Shown here: positions 35,601 to 47,086 of the stretch, one piece after another | Layout of the letters: every line of letters starts with the position of its first letter | How positions within the stretch are numbered: the stretch's first letter is position 1 | DNA from: Aculops lycopersici | Taxonomy: Eukaryota; Arthropoda; Arachnida; Trombidiformes; Eriophyidae | DNA length: 64,000 nt | Direction: 5' to 3' | NCBI GenBank assembly: GCA_015350385.1 | Contig: WNKI01000001.1 | Location: forward strand, 3,064,895 to 3,128,894 | Made by a program: the position numbers and the translations under genes | The notes under the pieces: generated by a model | What the model was told of the DNA's origin: nothing | The model's input: the letters and a program-made list of their open reading frames with translations, nothing else | Databases searched by the model: none

Positions 35601-38600
35601 TTTCCAGCCAACCAGCCAGCTACAGACAATTGCAGGGCCAACAATCTCGCCAACGGGATTGTTGGTAAGCCAATGAGTGACTTGCGTCAGACTAAAGCTG
35701 GCCAACCATCGAGTCAGCTGGCGGAAAAGTTTAGTTCGAGTACATCAAACAGAATTAAATAGTTCATTGTTTAGTCCCTCTCTTTCCGTTGACCTTTTTC
35801 CCTCCCTGTCTCCATTGGCGACAAACTATTTGTGGTTGCCAATCTACGAAAAAGGTAACAGGATCCCGCCGGCCACCTCAATCTAAACAATCAATTCAAT
35901 TGATCGATTGCTTGTCTAGACCCACGTCGTCTGTTGGCCGCCAAACGATTGGAAGAACAAAAATTGATAGGTCTCTTGTCTGTTGTCTCCTCGTGGACTC
36001 CGTAGTCCTCGTTGTGGTGGTGGTGGTGGTGGTCTACGCATTCGTCGTTGACTTTCTCGCCTAATGATCTTCGGTTTCGCCTAGACTCAGCCACTTTGCT
36101 CTTTTGCTCGTTCGTTCATTCGAAGTGATAGAGGAACAGATCGGATTTCATTACTAATGATTCGACTGGGGGAGAGAACGAGTGGCACATTCAAACGAAA
36201 GGCAAGTGAGCACATTTACCTGAAGCAAGATATCTTCCTCTCTCACACCTTCGCCTCCGAGGCGCAAATTTCGCAATCAACCGAAGAGGGGAGGGGAAGA
36301 AGATCTCATCGACTTGTTTGGTTGTATTATTTTTTGTGTGCATTAGTGTCTTTCAGTAAACAGAAAATTATGGGACGATTATTTCATCCATCAGTTGCGC
36401 AACAGCCAAAGATGCAAACTACACGTAGTCTGTTCATGTCTGATTAGAAAGAATCTCACCCTCAATTGTAATCAACTTTAATGACCATCAGGTGGCGCTC
36501 GCCGAACCCGTTTAGAAAGTGAATTCACCAATCACTCTCAGTGAGAATAATTTACTCATTATCTTGGTTTGTTTAGCTCAAGTTGGTTAGCTCGTCGACC
36601 GTGTAACGCTACGGTAGCACCGAGGTGCGAGGTAGAAGCGAGCGTACAGGTGCTTGAGCGAATCTAACTGTGCGCGAGTAGTTTTGTTTGTGTATAGTTG
36701 TGCGGTTTACTTTATTATTTGACCGCGAGACTTTGAGTGAGAAGGCAAACGGTTGGTCTTCAGAATAGAGTTAGCGTTCGGTGGCCAACCGAAAGAGAGA
36801 AAGTCTGGCGCCGCCACCACCAATGAAGCAAAACCGACAACGAGACGACAAACTTTCACGAGGTCTCATTATGTTGGCATTCAGATTTAGCCTCGGTCTC
36901 TGAGTCTAGCGGTCGGTATTTCGGCGGCGAGCTGCCGGTCAGGCTAATGCCAGTGAGAAAGTTAGCAGGTGGTTAACGTTGACGCAGAGCAGGCTCTGTT
37001 TGCGCTGGTTGACTTCGACGCCATCTATCCAAATGGACGAGCGCTAAAATCGCCACCAGGTAGCGGCAAATCGGCGAGATAGAGATTAACTGGCCCGCTC
37101 CAGGCACGGAAGCTTGGTGGCGCAAAACTCGCGGTAGAATTTGGAGGATGTCAAATATTGACACTCGCTTGCTGCCGCTTACCTGGATGTCAACTCAACT
37201 ACGTGGTGAACGTTATTTTCTTATCACTTAACTCTTTGCTAGGAGTTCTGCTGCTATTAGTTTCACTCTCTCACTCACGCTATCACAAGTAGAAGCGAAA
37301 GTGTAGGTTAATATAATGTAAGTGACGACGACGATGGTGACTTTTACTAACAGGTGGGCAAACTCGACGCGATGATTTTGTATTTGTTCAGGTCTCTCGA
37401 GGTTCGGGTTCAAATTTTAGGGGAAATTCTGTGGAGGAGTGGAGAAAATATTTGTTGACGCCTCGCCGTTGGCCTTCTCAACTAAAAGTGCAAAATTTCT
37501 CATTCAAGATTTGTTTATTTAGAGAAAGAAGTGAGATTCCGTCCTCTTTTCTAGTTCAAAACGAAATACCACGACGAAGCAAGCAAACGACCTACTCGTC
37601 TACTTGACTGTTGTTGCCATTGTAGCTTATATGAGCTCGCCAACTTTCTAAATGAGAGAGCAGCATGAATTTCTTCCAGCTAACTGGTGCTTTTTTTTGT
37701 TAAGTGCCAACAACCTGATAGATTTGTAGCAAACCAGAAAATATAAGAAACCAGAACCATTACCATCGCCGTCGACGTCAGAGGAGCCAGCGTAAGACAG
37801 ACGGTGTAGAGACTAGAATGTCGGAACTCTTTGTTTCCATTGTGCTACCTAGAGAGTCTGTCTCTACTCCTCCCCCTTTCTCCCTTATACTCAAGTTGTT
37901 GCCTGTTTACCTTAGTTGACCTTCAGACAATCGAACAAGTCGAATTCTCGCCAGCTGATCGCGCTGGTGACTTCCGATTCCTGCTTCCATTTTGTTGATA
38001 CCTGCCTGTCAACCAAGAAACCAGCCAGCCAACTAATTGACTGGCTGACTAGTGGGTTGTCCTGCCAGTTTGACGCTCAATGGTTTGTCGTGGTGGTGGT
38101 GGTGGCCGACGTCGATTTTGGCTCGTTAAATATCACGCACGGAACACACTAGTGTGTACAGGTGTTTGTGTGTTATATCCACGTACAAGTTGAGTATGGT
38201 AATGCAAACTCTACGTAGCCTGGCGTCGAACGCCACGAGCGTCGCTCTCGAAGGAACGAGTTCGTCGCCCGATTGAATGGGATAGATTCGTACAAATGAC
38301 GTTAAGTGAATCGTACAACGTGGCAAGCTCGCCTTACTGTATGGCAAAGAGTGGCAACAAAATCGAGCAGCAACTAGTTTTTCCACTTTAGTTTGCAAGC
38401 AGGAGTTGTGCACTCAGCCGACTAACTGAAGTTTGGCTGGCTGAATAAATGGATGAGATATGGGGACTATCTATTTGGCTAGGTGGCGACACAGAATGGT
38501 TGGTGGGCGGCCACACAGTTGCACGTCGGAATCGAACAAGTGGTTGCTACTATCAGTACTACAACTAACACGAATATTAAAGCTAAGACCAAAGTTAGTT

Positions 38601-41600
38601 AGCCGGATGGCAAGACACAACAAGTGGCGCAGCGCCTTTTCTCTGTCCCTTGGCTTTCTGATGCTTGGCTTTCCATCCGATCAGCCGATCATTCTGTTTC
38701 CACTAATAAACACACCACTCTTAACTGGCCTCCCTTAGAGCAATTCAACATCCTCAACTTAAAAGGCACAAAAGAGAGGTAACTTGAGATTAGCCGGCCA
38801 CGCCCCCGATCTTCAACTTGCTAGCTCGGCAGTCAGATGACTAGCTGGCTGACGCAATGTTGTGGTAAAAATTGCTCCTTCTGCTTCATAGATGTAGACA
38901 CGCGGCGGCGCGCACTTAGTTTTAGCCGGCGCATCTCGACTGAGGCTCGAGTTTGTTTGTAGTGTTTAGTGTTTAGGATGAGTTTTGTTTTATTAGTGCG
39001 CCTCGTGGCGTTGGGAAGATGCGTCGCCAAGTGCTTGAAATAATGCAACAACCATTCACCGAATGTGCGGTGCGCCAACGAGACTTGCCAGAGCGAGTTG
39101 ATTGCCATAAATCTGAAGCAAATGCAAGCTCCTTGTTGCGCTAGCAGACGAGCGCCTGAAGCGAGCGGCCAAAGCAACAGATACTCTCAATGCGAGCAGG
39201 AGCGGCAACCACCAAAAAAAACACACAAGCACAGAGAGAGAGAGAAAGAGATAGATAGAGAAGCGCACAACTACATGTTGCGCTGCCACCGTCGTCGCTG
39301 CTGCCGCCGCCGGCCAGTGGAATTTCTGCATGACGAAGAGTGAGAGAGAGAGAGAGAGAGAGAGAGCAGTTATTATTGGTTGCAGCAGCAACAGCAGCAG
39401 CAATAGCCGAGCAAAAAAGCTCTAGAGAGCGAGAGAAAAGGCGATTAAAATATTATTATTATCATCACCCATCACTGTATCAGTTCATGTCGTCTTCTTG
39501 CCCAGCCACTTGTTGGCGCCAACCAGCTAACTCGAGTCAAATATTCTAGCATCAGTTGTGGCAGTTGCATCTGTTGATGCGCCAGAGAGTTTGCAGCAGG
39601 AGTCGCATTAAAACTAGACACCCTCTCGGTTGCGATCATTTTGATGCCCAGTCGATCGAGAAGCTTGATAGTGAGCAATATATCGATAACAATCGATACT
39701 GCTGATGTCATAAGCGATTGCCACGAAGCATCTTGCAACAAGACACCTGATTAGTGGTCGATAAACTTCCGCAAGTTGGTGGCGCGTCATCCTGGAGCTA
39801 GGAGATTGAATTAGAGAGACTCGACTTTATTGTAATAATAATAACAACAATCACCAAAACTTTATCAATTATATGGAGAACTTTTCTAACCTTCAACAAC
39901 CACAACCAAACACTTGCGAAAACCAACAACAACCACGATACAAACAAATCCTCACAACCTAATAAACTGAACTGACGTCAAACTTGACCAACTAATCGCA
40001 TTTTGTGGACCAACCAAAACAAAAACAAACAAACAAAAAACCAATGAATTCTTATTGCTAAAAATTCAACTGATGAATCATGACTATTATTAATATTTAA
40101 ACCATAAACAAATGGACATGACGACACTTATTTATCGTCGCACTTGTTACAACCACCATATTAATTTTTCACTGTTATCACTGTGGAAACCGAATTACTG
40201 ATTCAATTATCGGAAATTATTGAACTCAAATCGCAACAACTGAATCGAAACAAAACGACATCATCTAAACATTATGACCTGGTGCCTTTTTGCCTACCTG
40301 CCCTTTGACTTGTGCAGGAAATTTGTCCAAGGCGAGATAAGGGTGCCTTGTGCCAATGGAGAAACTAGGGCACTCAAGTTGTTTGTCAATTGGAGCGTAA
40401 GTATCTTGTTGGTTGAAGATTGATATTAGAAGCAAGAGTATTGAAAGAAAACAAAACAATGTGGCATTCTCATTCCACGATGGCGAAGCAAGCTCAGCCA
40501 CCTGTTGACATCACGTCACGTCAATCCAAAACACATCACATCACATCACATCACATTGCTAACTTCTACCTTCTACTGACGCATCCATACAAAACTCTGC
40601 GCCACATTCACCTGTAACGGACAACTACCACCTGTTGCGCTCGGAACAACCTCAATGACAACTTTGAACGATTAGGAAAACTGTGTCAATGGCGAACACT
40701 TGTGGGTCTACGTGGGCTCAAGTTCAGAGGCTTGCTATGCGGGAGAAAACGAGTGTTTGGTAAGTTTATTTGATAAATTAGAAATGGATGATTTTAGGCT
40801 TTGTCATCGCACACGCCGAAGGTCGTTCGCCATTGACTCGTATGGTAATTTGCTCTCTAACCTGTCGCCTCTTTATCACCCGCCTTTGCGCCCTACAACC
40901 TTTCAACACCACCACCACCACCATTACCACCGCATACTGTACTATCACAAATCTCAACAAACAAACAAAACAAACTCACAAAACCGCCGAACAACCTCGA
41001 TAGAAACATGGACCGAGACTCTGTTGTTCCGCCTGCAAGATTACGGCTCATACGAGTTGCATTAGCATTCTCATCGATAAAATCAAATTTATTTGCAAGC
41101 ACACTTTCAAGGACTTGACCGTTAGCAATCCGCGCCACCTCAAAGAAGTAAGTAGTGGTTTTCCTCTCGAGTTGTTTGCATTAACACACAGTTATATTGA
41201 AATGGCGAGACAAGTGTCAAGCTATCTCTCTCTTCCGGATTCTTAGCGCTGTATTTGCACACAGAAAAACTCGGTAAGCCACTTGAAAGGTTAATCTGGC
41301 CAAACTAACAATCGCGTCTTTCCCTCTTGTGTCTTGTTATATAACCAACCTCGCTGTTATCGTAGCTCCAGCAACAAAATGTGATCTACCACCACTGGGT
41401 CCACAAGAGGACTCACGCCGGCCGTTGTAAGCATTGCACCAAGACCATAGGCAACACAAAACTACCATTCAGTTCGAAGGTAAGCATCTGATTTTTATTC
41501 TCCTCTTTCTCTCTGATGACTTGTGCATCGCAAATCAAGACCAATTCTAGTACAAGCCAAAGGAAAAACGACTTTCAAGAGGAGGCTAACCAAAGATTGA

Positions 41601-44600
41601 CGTCTAGTTGTTAAGATGAAGAGACTAGAAAAGTGCATCTGTCACTCGCGTTGCTCTTTCGTCTTCGGTCTTGACGATTGTTACATGCTAGTCTAACGAT
41701 AACAGCTACCAAGATAACGACAATGGCAAAACCCCATTGTCTTTTCGAGGGATTGTGGCAAAACTTCTGTTTGGTGTAGGTGTCTTGGAAGGGGAAATAG
41801 CGTCTGACTCGTCTCGTCTCTGCACGCAAATGGTTAGATTTAACGCTCTTAAAGTGGCAATGGCCTTCAGGTTTCGAGGTTTCTCCTAAGGCTTAGTGGT
41901 GAATCTCGACTTTTTCCCTACCTCGCCTAAGATTAACCTTTCAAGTTACATAATTGAGACACACTTAACTCATGATATCGCCAACATTGCCACTTCAAAA
42001 GAGACTCGTGCAAGTGCAGCTTCACTTGATTAAGCGTAAATTTGCAGTCCCTAATGCCACATTGCTGCTCCTCTGTTGCCGCCAATTGTTGTCAAGAGGA
42101 TTATTATATAATCCCTCTTGGCAGCCTCTACCGATGGCTGAATTTTCCAACGGCTGTTTTCTAAACTAAAGAGTGTCGGCTAATCCCGAGTAGGTTTGCT
42201 CGCAGAGAAAGATTATCTATTAGTAGGCAGCAACTCAATTGAAAGTAAAGTTTGGATAAAATTAGAGAGTCTTGTTAGCGAATATACGACAATGTCTCTC
42301 TGGTACAGCAGCACTGACCAAGTGAAGCTGTCGATGCGCAAAGGTGCTAGGTCACACTTTAGCAGTTTATCTACAAGCTTTAAAGTGCGCTAAATGGGAC
42401 CAAGCGCCTAGCTCCGTTGCTTGACGTGCGAGTTGCACTATGACGCATGCTAATTTGAACTAGAGCATGACTCTTCCATTTTTGAGCTATTCGCCTCTGC
42501 ACTCTCTTTTTGTAGTTGTAGTTGTCGTCGTCGTCGTCGTCGTCGTCATCGCCATTTCTGTTGTTAGCCTCACTAGCTCTGCGCACGTCTTCGCGTCCAT
42601 TCTATCCGTCAACAACACTAACAAATATTGCCCAATCAACAATTTGATCAACAGGAAATTCAAGCAATCACTTGCTCATGGTGCAAAGTGTCCTATCACA
42701 ACAAGGAGAATTGCTACAGCCTTTCAACTTTAACGGAGCCTTGCACTTTGGGCGCGCACAGGGAGTCTATTATTCCGCCAAGCTGGATACTGAAGCTGCC
42801 ATTAGCTCAACAATCATTACCGGCGCCGCCATCAAATAATTGCGTTATTTCCGAGGTCAGTCAGGCACAACAGGATATGAGCAGCAGCGACTTTTATCAC
42901 TACCACCAGCCAGACACAACAACAACGACGCCGTCAGCAGCAGCCGTAGCACCAACAACAGCAACGAACCTAATAGACTTGTCTCTTTCGCCGTCGAATG
43001 TTGGCCAGCAGCAAATCGCCTTATTTAAGACCAGTTCTGAGTTTGGACTCAGCAAAAACAATAGCACCAACAATATTAGTGACAGTAACCTGACTAGCAA
43101 CCAACAGCAGCAGCAGCAGCACCATCAGCAACGACATAACAAGGAGAATAGTGAAAGCAACTTAGTTACTAGCAACAATCAAATTTATTCAAAAGATTCG
43201 ACTCAAATAACTGACACTAGTGGCTACACATCGACTGATAGTACAAATTTGCACACAATTAGCGGGCACACTACCAATAATAATAATAATAATAACAATA
43301 ACAATAACAATAACAGTAACAATACTATTGAGACTGGCGATACCAACAACCTCTTGTCTTTGTGCAACTACAGTCAAATGCTGGCGGCGGCCAATCAAAC
43401 GGCCGACAGCAACACCACGAGCACAGGCAACAGGTGCAAGTTACAATCCAATGTGATCTATTTGAATAATTTAAACCAACAACAAGAGGAGCTTATCGTG
43501 GATCCTAGTGCTTTACAAGCCTCAGATTTATCGCTTATCAATCAAACCTTGCAGCAAAATCAACACCAAGCTCGATACGAACAGCAGCAGCAGATTCAAG
43601 AAAACCTCGACCAGATTAAGTGGAACCAGCAGAAGAGGCAACAGCGGCAGCAGCAGCAACAGCAATATAATATTAGCATTAACAGCAACAACAATAATAA
43701 TATTAATATTAATTGCAATGAGCAGCAAAATGACTCCCAAATAGCGGCAGATAATCAACTGGCGATGGACAATTCCAAATTCCATCATCATCATCAACAA
43801 CAACACCAACCATATCACCCGCAACCACCGAATGTCATGACAAAACCACCTGTTCCGATCAACGGATTCTATAGAAATTTCCGGATTGTTCCGCAACCGA
43901 TTCAGGGTGTTCCAAATGCAGGCTCGAAACCGGTGCTTGTGTTTGTGAATCCTCGGTCGGGTGGAAATCAGGGCGCAAAGATGATGCAAAAGTTTAACTG
44001 GCTTCTGAATCCTCGCCAGGTTTTCGACTTGATACAATGTGGCGGCCCAAGAGCCGCGCTAGAATTGTACAAGGATGTTGCAAATTTGCGCATCCTAACA
44101 ATTGGCGGCGATGGAACCGCAAGTTGGATTTTGTCCCACTTGGACGAGTGCGGAATGTCCAATAGAATCCCCGTGGCCGTTTTGCCACTCGGAACCGGAA
44201 ACGATCTTGCCAGAGCGCTGGGTTGGGGCGGTGGTTACGCGGACGAACCTATAGCTAAGATTTTGACGCAAGTGAGAGACGGCGAGATTGTTCAGCTCGA
44301 TAGGTGGAATTTACAGGTGGAGCGAAACTATGAAATTGGACCTAGCTCGCCAATGGAGTCGTCGACAACCACTACAACGAGTGGCATAGGCAGCAACAGT
44401 AGCTATGCGCTGACCAGTGCAACAAGTGGCAATTGTCTCGACACCATAACTAGCTCACCATCACTATCCTCGTCGCCCTCTTACTTTGGACCGAGTGGTT
44501 TAGGTAGCGGCAGTGGCGGCAATGGACTTAATACTAATGCAACCACTAGCACCATTTCCATCGTCGATTGCCAAACTTCAGTGGCCTCAGCGAGTCCAGT

Positions 44601-45300
44601 GCAAGCTCAACAGCAACCAACCCAGTTGATGCCGGCAAGTTTGTGTAGCTCTACATTACAACAACAACAGCAGCAGCAACTTTGCGATACAATTAACACA
44701 TTTAACCCCCAGATTGAATCGGGTAGCGAGCGTCTGCCCATGGATGTGATAAACAATTACTTTAGCTTCGGTGTTGATGCTCATATTGCGCTCGAGTTCC
44801 ATACGGCGCGCGAGGCGCACCCAGAACGATTCAACTCGAGACTGAGAAACAAGATGTTCTATGGACAAGCGGGTGGCAAGGATTTGCTGAAGCGGAAGTG
44901 GAAGGATTTGAGCAATTTCGTAACCCTTTACTGTGATGGCCAAGACATGACAGGTAGACTGAAGGAGCTAAAGGTGCATAGTGTCCTATTTCTAAACATT
45001 CCAAGCTACGGAGGCGGCACGCGACCCTGGCCAAGCACCCAGGCTAGTCAATCGTCTGGCTTTGTTAAGCCAAGAACAGATGATGGACTAATTGAGGTCA
45101 TTGGTCTAACCACATATCAGTTGCCTCTTTTGCAAGCAGGTGGCCATGGAACTTGTATTGCCCAGTGCAAGAGTGCCAAGATTATAACCTCACGAACAAT
45201 TCCAATGCAAGTGGACGGGGAACCATGCAAATTATTGCCATCTATTATAAACATCAACTTCAAGAATCGCGTTTGCATGCTGTCAAAATCAAAGAGTTAA
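24816..45300 (+). CDS. rdgA: Type IV diacylglycerol kinase (rdgA/DGK zeta-iota group) with giant N-terminus
   Basis: The proposed join is 24816-32605, 40318-40396, 40676-40759, 41004-41147, 41366-41479 and 42655-45300, which is 3618 codons with phases matching at every junction. The enzyme phosphorylates diacylglycerol to phosphatidic acid at membranes; in flies rdgA acts in photoreceptor phospholipase C signalling. Residues 1-2597 are Ser/Gln/Arg-rich and mostly disordered-looking. Two C1 domains follow (about 2628-2685 and 2706-2760) with the [16 protein letters not shown] block typical of type IV. A Q/N/H-rich linker comes next, then DAGKc from about 3162 (GGDGT at 3221, GTGND at 3250). 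A Ser/Thr-rich insert (about 3290-3430) precedes DAGKa from about 3432. The MARCKS-like basic segment, ankyrin repeats and PDZ-binding tail of human zeta/iota are absent. The first ATG in frame is used; the upstream TTG was not. A shorter isoform from an unseen first exon inside intron 1 is possible. Confidence 0.85.
32606..40317 (+). other. DGK intron 1 (7.7 kb)
   Basis: It runs from the GTAAGT donor to the acceptor CTTGTGCAG. No other gene is recognised inside. Long frames at about 33975-34472 (minus) and 34027-34449 (plus) overlap each other and show no domain. There is a GA tract at about 35443-35463, another at about 39341-39366, and a hairpin at 35589-35617. It is a candidate place for alternative promoters of shorter kinase isoforms. 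Confidence 0.6.
35589..35617. repeat. Perfect 11-bp inverted repeat, 7-base loop
   Basis: GGCTGGTTGGC pairs with GCCAACCAGCC around the loop ATTTCCA. It is intronic. Confidence 0.8.
40318..40396 (+). CDS. rdgA: DGK exon 2
   Basis: 79 bases between TTGTGCAG and GTAAGT. The first base completes the split codon GC|G from exon 1. It then reads [11 protein letters not shown] and ends LKLFVNWS, aligning with the TVDWSES segment just before the first C1 domain of human DGK zeta. Confidence 0.8.
40676..40759 (+). CDS. rdgA: DGK exon 3 (start of C1a)
   Basis: 84 bases, phase 0 at both ends, bounded by GATTAG and GTAAGT. It encodes [13 protein letters not shown] and then [11 protein letters not shown], matching the GEHIW...CYVGEQYC start of the type IV first C1 domain. 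Confidence 0.88.
41004..41147 (+). CDS. rdgA: DGK exon 4 (core of C1a)
   Basis: 144 bases, phase 0 at both ends, ending at GTAAGT. It carries [13 protein letters not shown] and KIKFIC, the zinc-ligand pattern C-x2-C-x4-H-x2-C of a C1 domain. Confidence 0.9.
41366..41479 (+). CDS. rdgA: DGK exon 5 (first half of C1b)
   Basis: 114 bases ending at GTAAGC. It encodes [19 protein letters not shown] and a second zinc-ligand pair context. An alternative acceptor six bases on (CTCCAG) would drop two residues without changing frame. Confidence 0.88.
41480..42654 (+). other. DGK intron 5
   Basis: A 1.2 kb intron with GTAAGC at the start and TTGATCAACAG at the end. It contains a GTC repeat near 42525-42548. 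Nothing else is recognised. Confidence 0.75.
42655..45300 (+). CDS. rdgA: DGK exon 6: end of C1b, linker, catalytic and accessory domains
   Basis: 881 codons. It opens [20 protein letters not shown], completing the second C1 domain. About 400 residues of Gln/Asn/His-rich linker follow, then [27 protein letters not shown] and [19 protein letters not shown] (DAGKc). DAGKa starts at [16 protein letters not shown]. The protein ends shortly after [15 protein letters not shown], where human zeta/iota would continue into ankyrin repeats. GGDGT is intact; the following V-G of the usual GGDGTVGW is A-S here. Confidence 0.92.
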   Translation, partial: EIQAITCSWCKVSYHNKENCYSLSTLTEPCTLGAHRESIIPPSWILKLPLAQQSLPAPPSNNCVISEVSQAQQDMSSSDFYHYHQPDTTTTTPSAAAVAPTTATNLIDLSLSPSNVGQQQIALFKTSSEFGLSKNNSTNNISDSNLTSNQQQQQQHHQQRHNKENSESNLVTSNNQIYSKDSTQITDTSGYTSTDSTNLHTISGHTTNNNNNNNNNNNNNSNNTIETGDTNNLLSLCNYSQMLAAANQTADSNTTSTGNRCKLQSNVIYLNNLNQQQEELIVDPSALQASDLSLINQTLQQNQHQARYEQQQQIQENLDQIKWNQQKRQQRQQQQQQYNISINSNNNNNININCNEQQNDSQIAADNQLAMDNSKFHHHHQQQHQPYHPQPPNVMTKPPVPINGFYRNFRIVPQPIQGVPNAGSKPVLVFVNPRSGGNQGAKMMQKFNWLLNPRQVFDLIQCGGPRAALELYKDVANLRILTIGGDGTASWILSHLDECGMSNRIPVAVLPLGTGNDLARALGWGGGYADEPIAKILTQVRDGEIVQLDRWNLQVERNYEIGPSSPMESSTTTTTSGIGSNSSYALTSATSGNCLDTITSSPSLSSSPSYFGPSGLGSGSGGNGLNTNATTSTISIVDCQTSVASASPVQAQQQPTQLMPASLCSSTLQQQQQQQLCDTINTFNPQIESGSERLPMDVINNYFSFGVDAHIALEFHTAREAHPERFNSRLRNKMFYGQAGGKDLLKRKWKDLSNFVTLYCDGQDMTGRLKELKVHSVLFLNIPSYGGGTRPWPSTQASQSSGFVKPRTDDGLIEVIGLTTYQLPLLQAGGHGTCIAQCKSAKIITSRTIPMQVDGEPCKLLPSIININFKNRVCMLSKSKS

Positions 45301-45313
45301 CTTATAACTTATT

Positions 45314-45349
45314 AATAAACTTGCATTACCAATGATGTTGACATTGGTA
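45314..45349 (+). terminator. DGK polyadenylation signal and small hairpin
   Basis: AATAAA at 45314-45319 lies 14 bases past the stop. It is followed by an 8-bp inverted repeat, TACCAATG / CATTGGTA (45327-45349). Both fit a very short 3' UTR. Confidence 0.6.
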
Positions 45350-46860
45350 TCGAATTTCGGTGATGGTTTCATGGCGACAAACAACGAGGCAAACTCAAAG
45401 CCAACACATCCAATGGCAACAAGCGGAAATATGTAATCCGAAAACTTAGACTTTCAGTGAAATTCTCATATATTCACCAAACAAAGACGTGTAGCCATGA
45501 GATGGAAGTCAAATCGAATGTATTAGTTCCTTCACCTTGATGTCCCCAATCTCTCGGGCTCAAGTCTCGAGAAGATTGTCATTAAAAGCATCTTCAATTA
45601 CGAGATAACTCCAACCACCACTACACATTTAAAGTTGCAGCTCTCGATTTGTATCGCCTTGTATTTGTATCGTGCCTTATGGCCACGATTTTTGTATGTA
45701 ATACGACACCACTACGCAGTGTTATCTTCTGCCCGCTAGCTTTTGAACTAGCGCTGCTAAAACTGTTGCTTGCACTTGGATGCTAAAAAGAAGGCTGCGG
45801 TTCGTTCAATCAATAACCCGTTTGCACAGGTGAGCGCTGAAAATTTTAGATTCATTAACTTGGCATGAGCATTGCTGCATGCCAAGTTCGAACCTCCAAT
45901 CTCTTTTCCATTGAACCGGAGCACAACTCACTTCAGTTACATTCACTAAACTAAGGGAAGAGAGCAACGGACGACGAAGACTTCCACCCTTTGCACCTTC
46001 CCGAGTCATATGAATCATTGAAGTTCTGCCCGCTGTCCAACGGGCAAGTCCATCGACACAGTATCACGCATACAACAGGTGATAGCATCCACCGTCCAGA
46101 GGCTTCACGGCCAATGACCAGTCTAAATTGGGCAAAATTTTTGGGCAATGGGGATTGGCTTCACCACAAACAACAATCGGCCAGTGGCTAGCAAAGAGAA
46201 AAAATCGTAGTAGTGATTCCATGTGTAGAATAGATAATGTAATTAAAGAAACGAAAATACCTCAATGTATCAATCAGTAATTTCATTAACTATGTGTCTA
46301 ACTTTATTTTGTCGCTGGATTGACCCCCAACACTCCAATCTAGAATCTAATCTTAGCTGAAATAGTGGAGTTGGGTCAAGCTGATATGGATATGAAAGAG
46401 AGGGATAGTACCATAGCAAAAGAGAGGTTATACAACTCTCATATGGATATTTGAGTACCTCAAATCCATCAAGTGGTTTTCCCGGGGTCTCGTCTTGTAT
46501 CGCAAAGAATTACAGACTCAGTAGTCGGTTTAAACTTTACCAACCAAACAGAGCAATCAGGTATCTCGCTAAGTCTAGGACTAGGGAATTTGCAATACGT
46601 GAATTCTGCGGCACGTACCTGTTGATGTCGATGCTCATCATATGCATATTTATCTGAGGGCTACAATGAGAAAACCGCATCTCGGAATCTCTAACCGTAG
46701 CGAAGTTATACGGTTTGCAGCGAAGAGATCGACTATTATTTTGTCTCAATTGATTCAGAATAAGAGAGAAGTGCTCTGGTGTTTGGTCGGCGAGTTTACT
46801 GAGGGCTCAGGAGAGAGCTTGGTGCCAGTGTGACGATGAGTACAAGGTTAATTTCGATAA
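45350..46860. other. No gene recognised; hairpin and short repeat fragment
   Basis: It contains the hairpin at 45857-45888. A roughly 55-base fragment at about 46658-46712 shares the ACCGCATCTCG...CGAAGTTATAC block with the repeat family. Otherwise nothing is recognised. Confidence 0.5.
45857..45888. repeat. Perfect 11-bp inverted repeat, 10-base loop
   Basis: AACTTGGCATG (45857-45867) pairs with CATGCCAAGTT (45878-45888). The loop AGCATTGCTG can pair a little further inside. Confidence 0.8.
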
Positions 46861-47086
46861 CTCAAGTTTTACGACAAAATCAGGGATCCGGCTAAAGCTC
46901 AAAAGATTGTAGATAATCTCGTGATCAAGGAATTGGCTGCCTGCACGTCATGCATAAACTCAATGTCTTCGATCTTTGCAAAGAAGACCAATACCGAGGC
47001 CAATGAAAACATGGACAAGGCTCTACTCTCGGCGGATGCATCTAATTTTTTACTAAGAAATGGTTTGAGTCCAGTTGCAAGGTCAA
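46861..47086 (+). pseudogene. Coding-like fragment cut by repeat arm B
   Basis: One frame stays open for about 75 codons (LKFYDKIRDPAKAQKIVD at the start, ASNFLLRNGLSPVARS near the end). It has balanced, helix-forming composition unlike the low-complexity noise elsewhere. A TAA lies directly before it, and it runs into the repeat arm exactly where the two arms begin to match (47087). I do not recognise the protein. It may be a remnant of a gene or mobile element, or an exon with an unseen acceptor. Confidence 0.3.
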
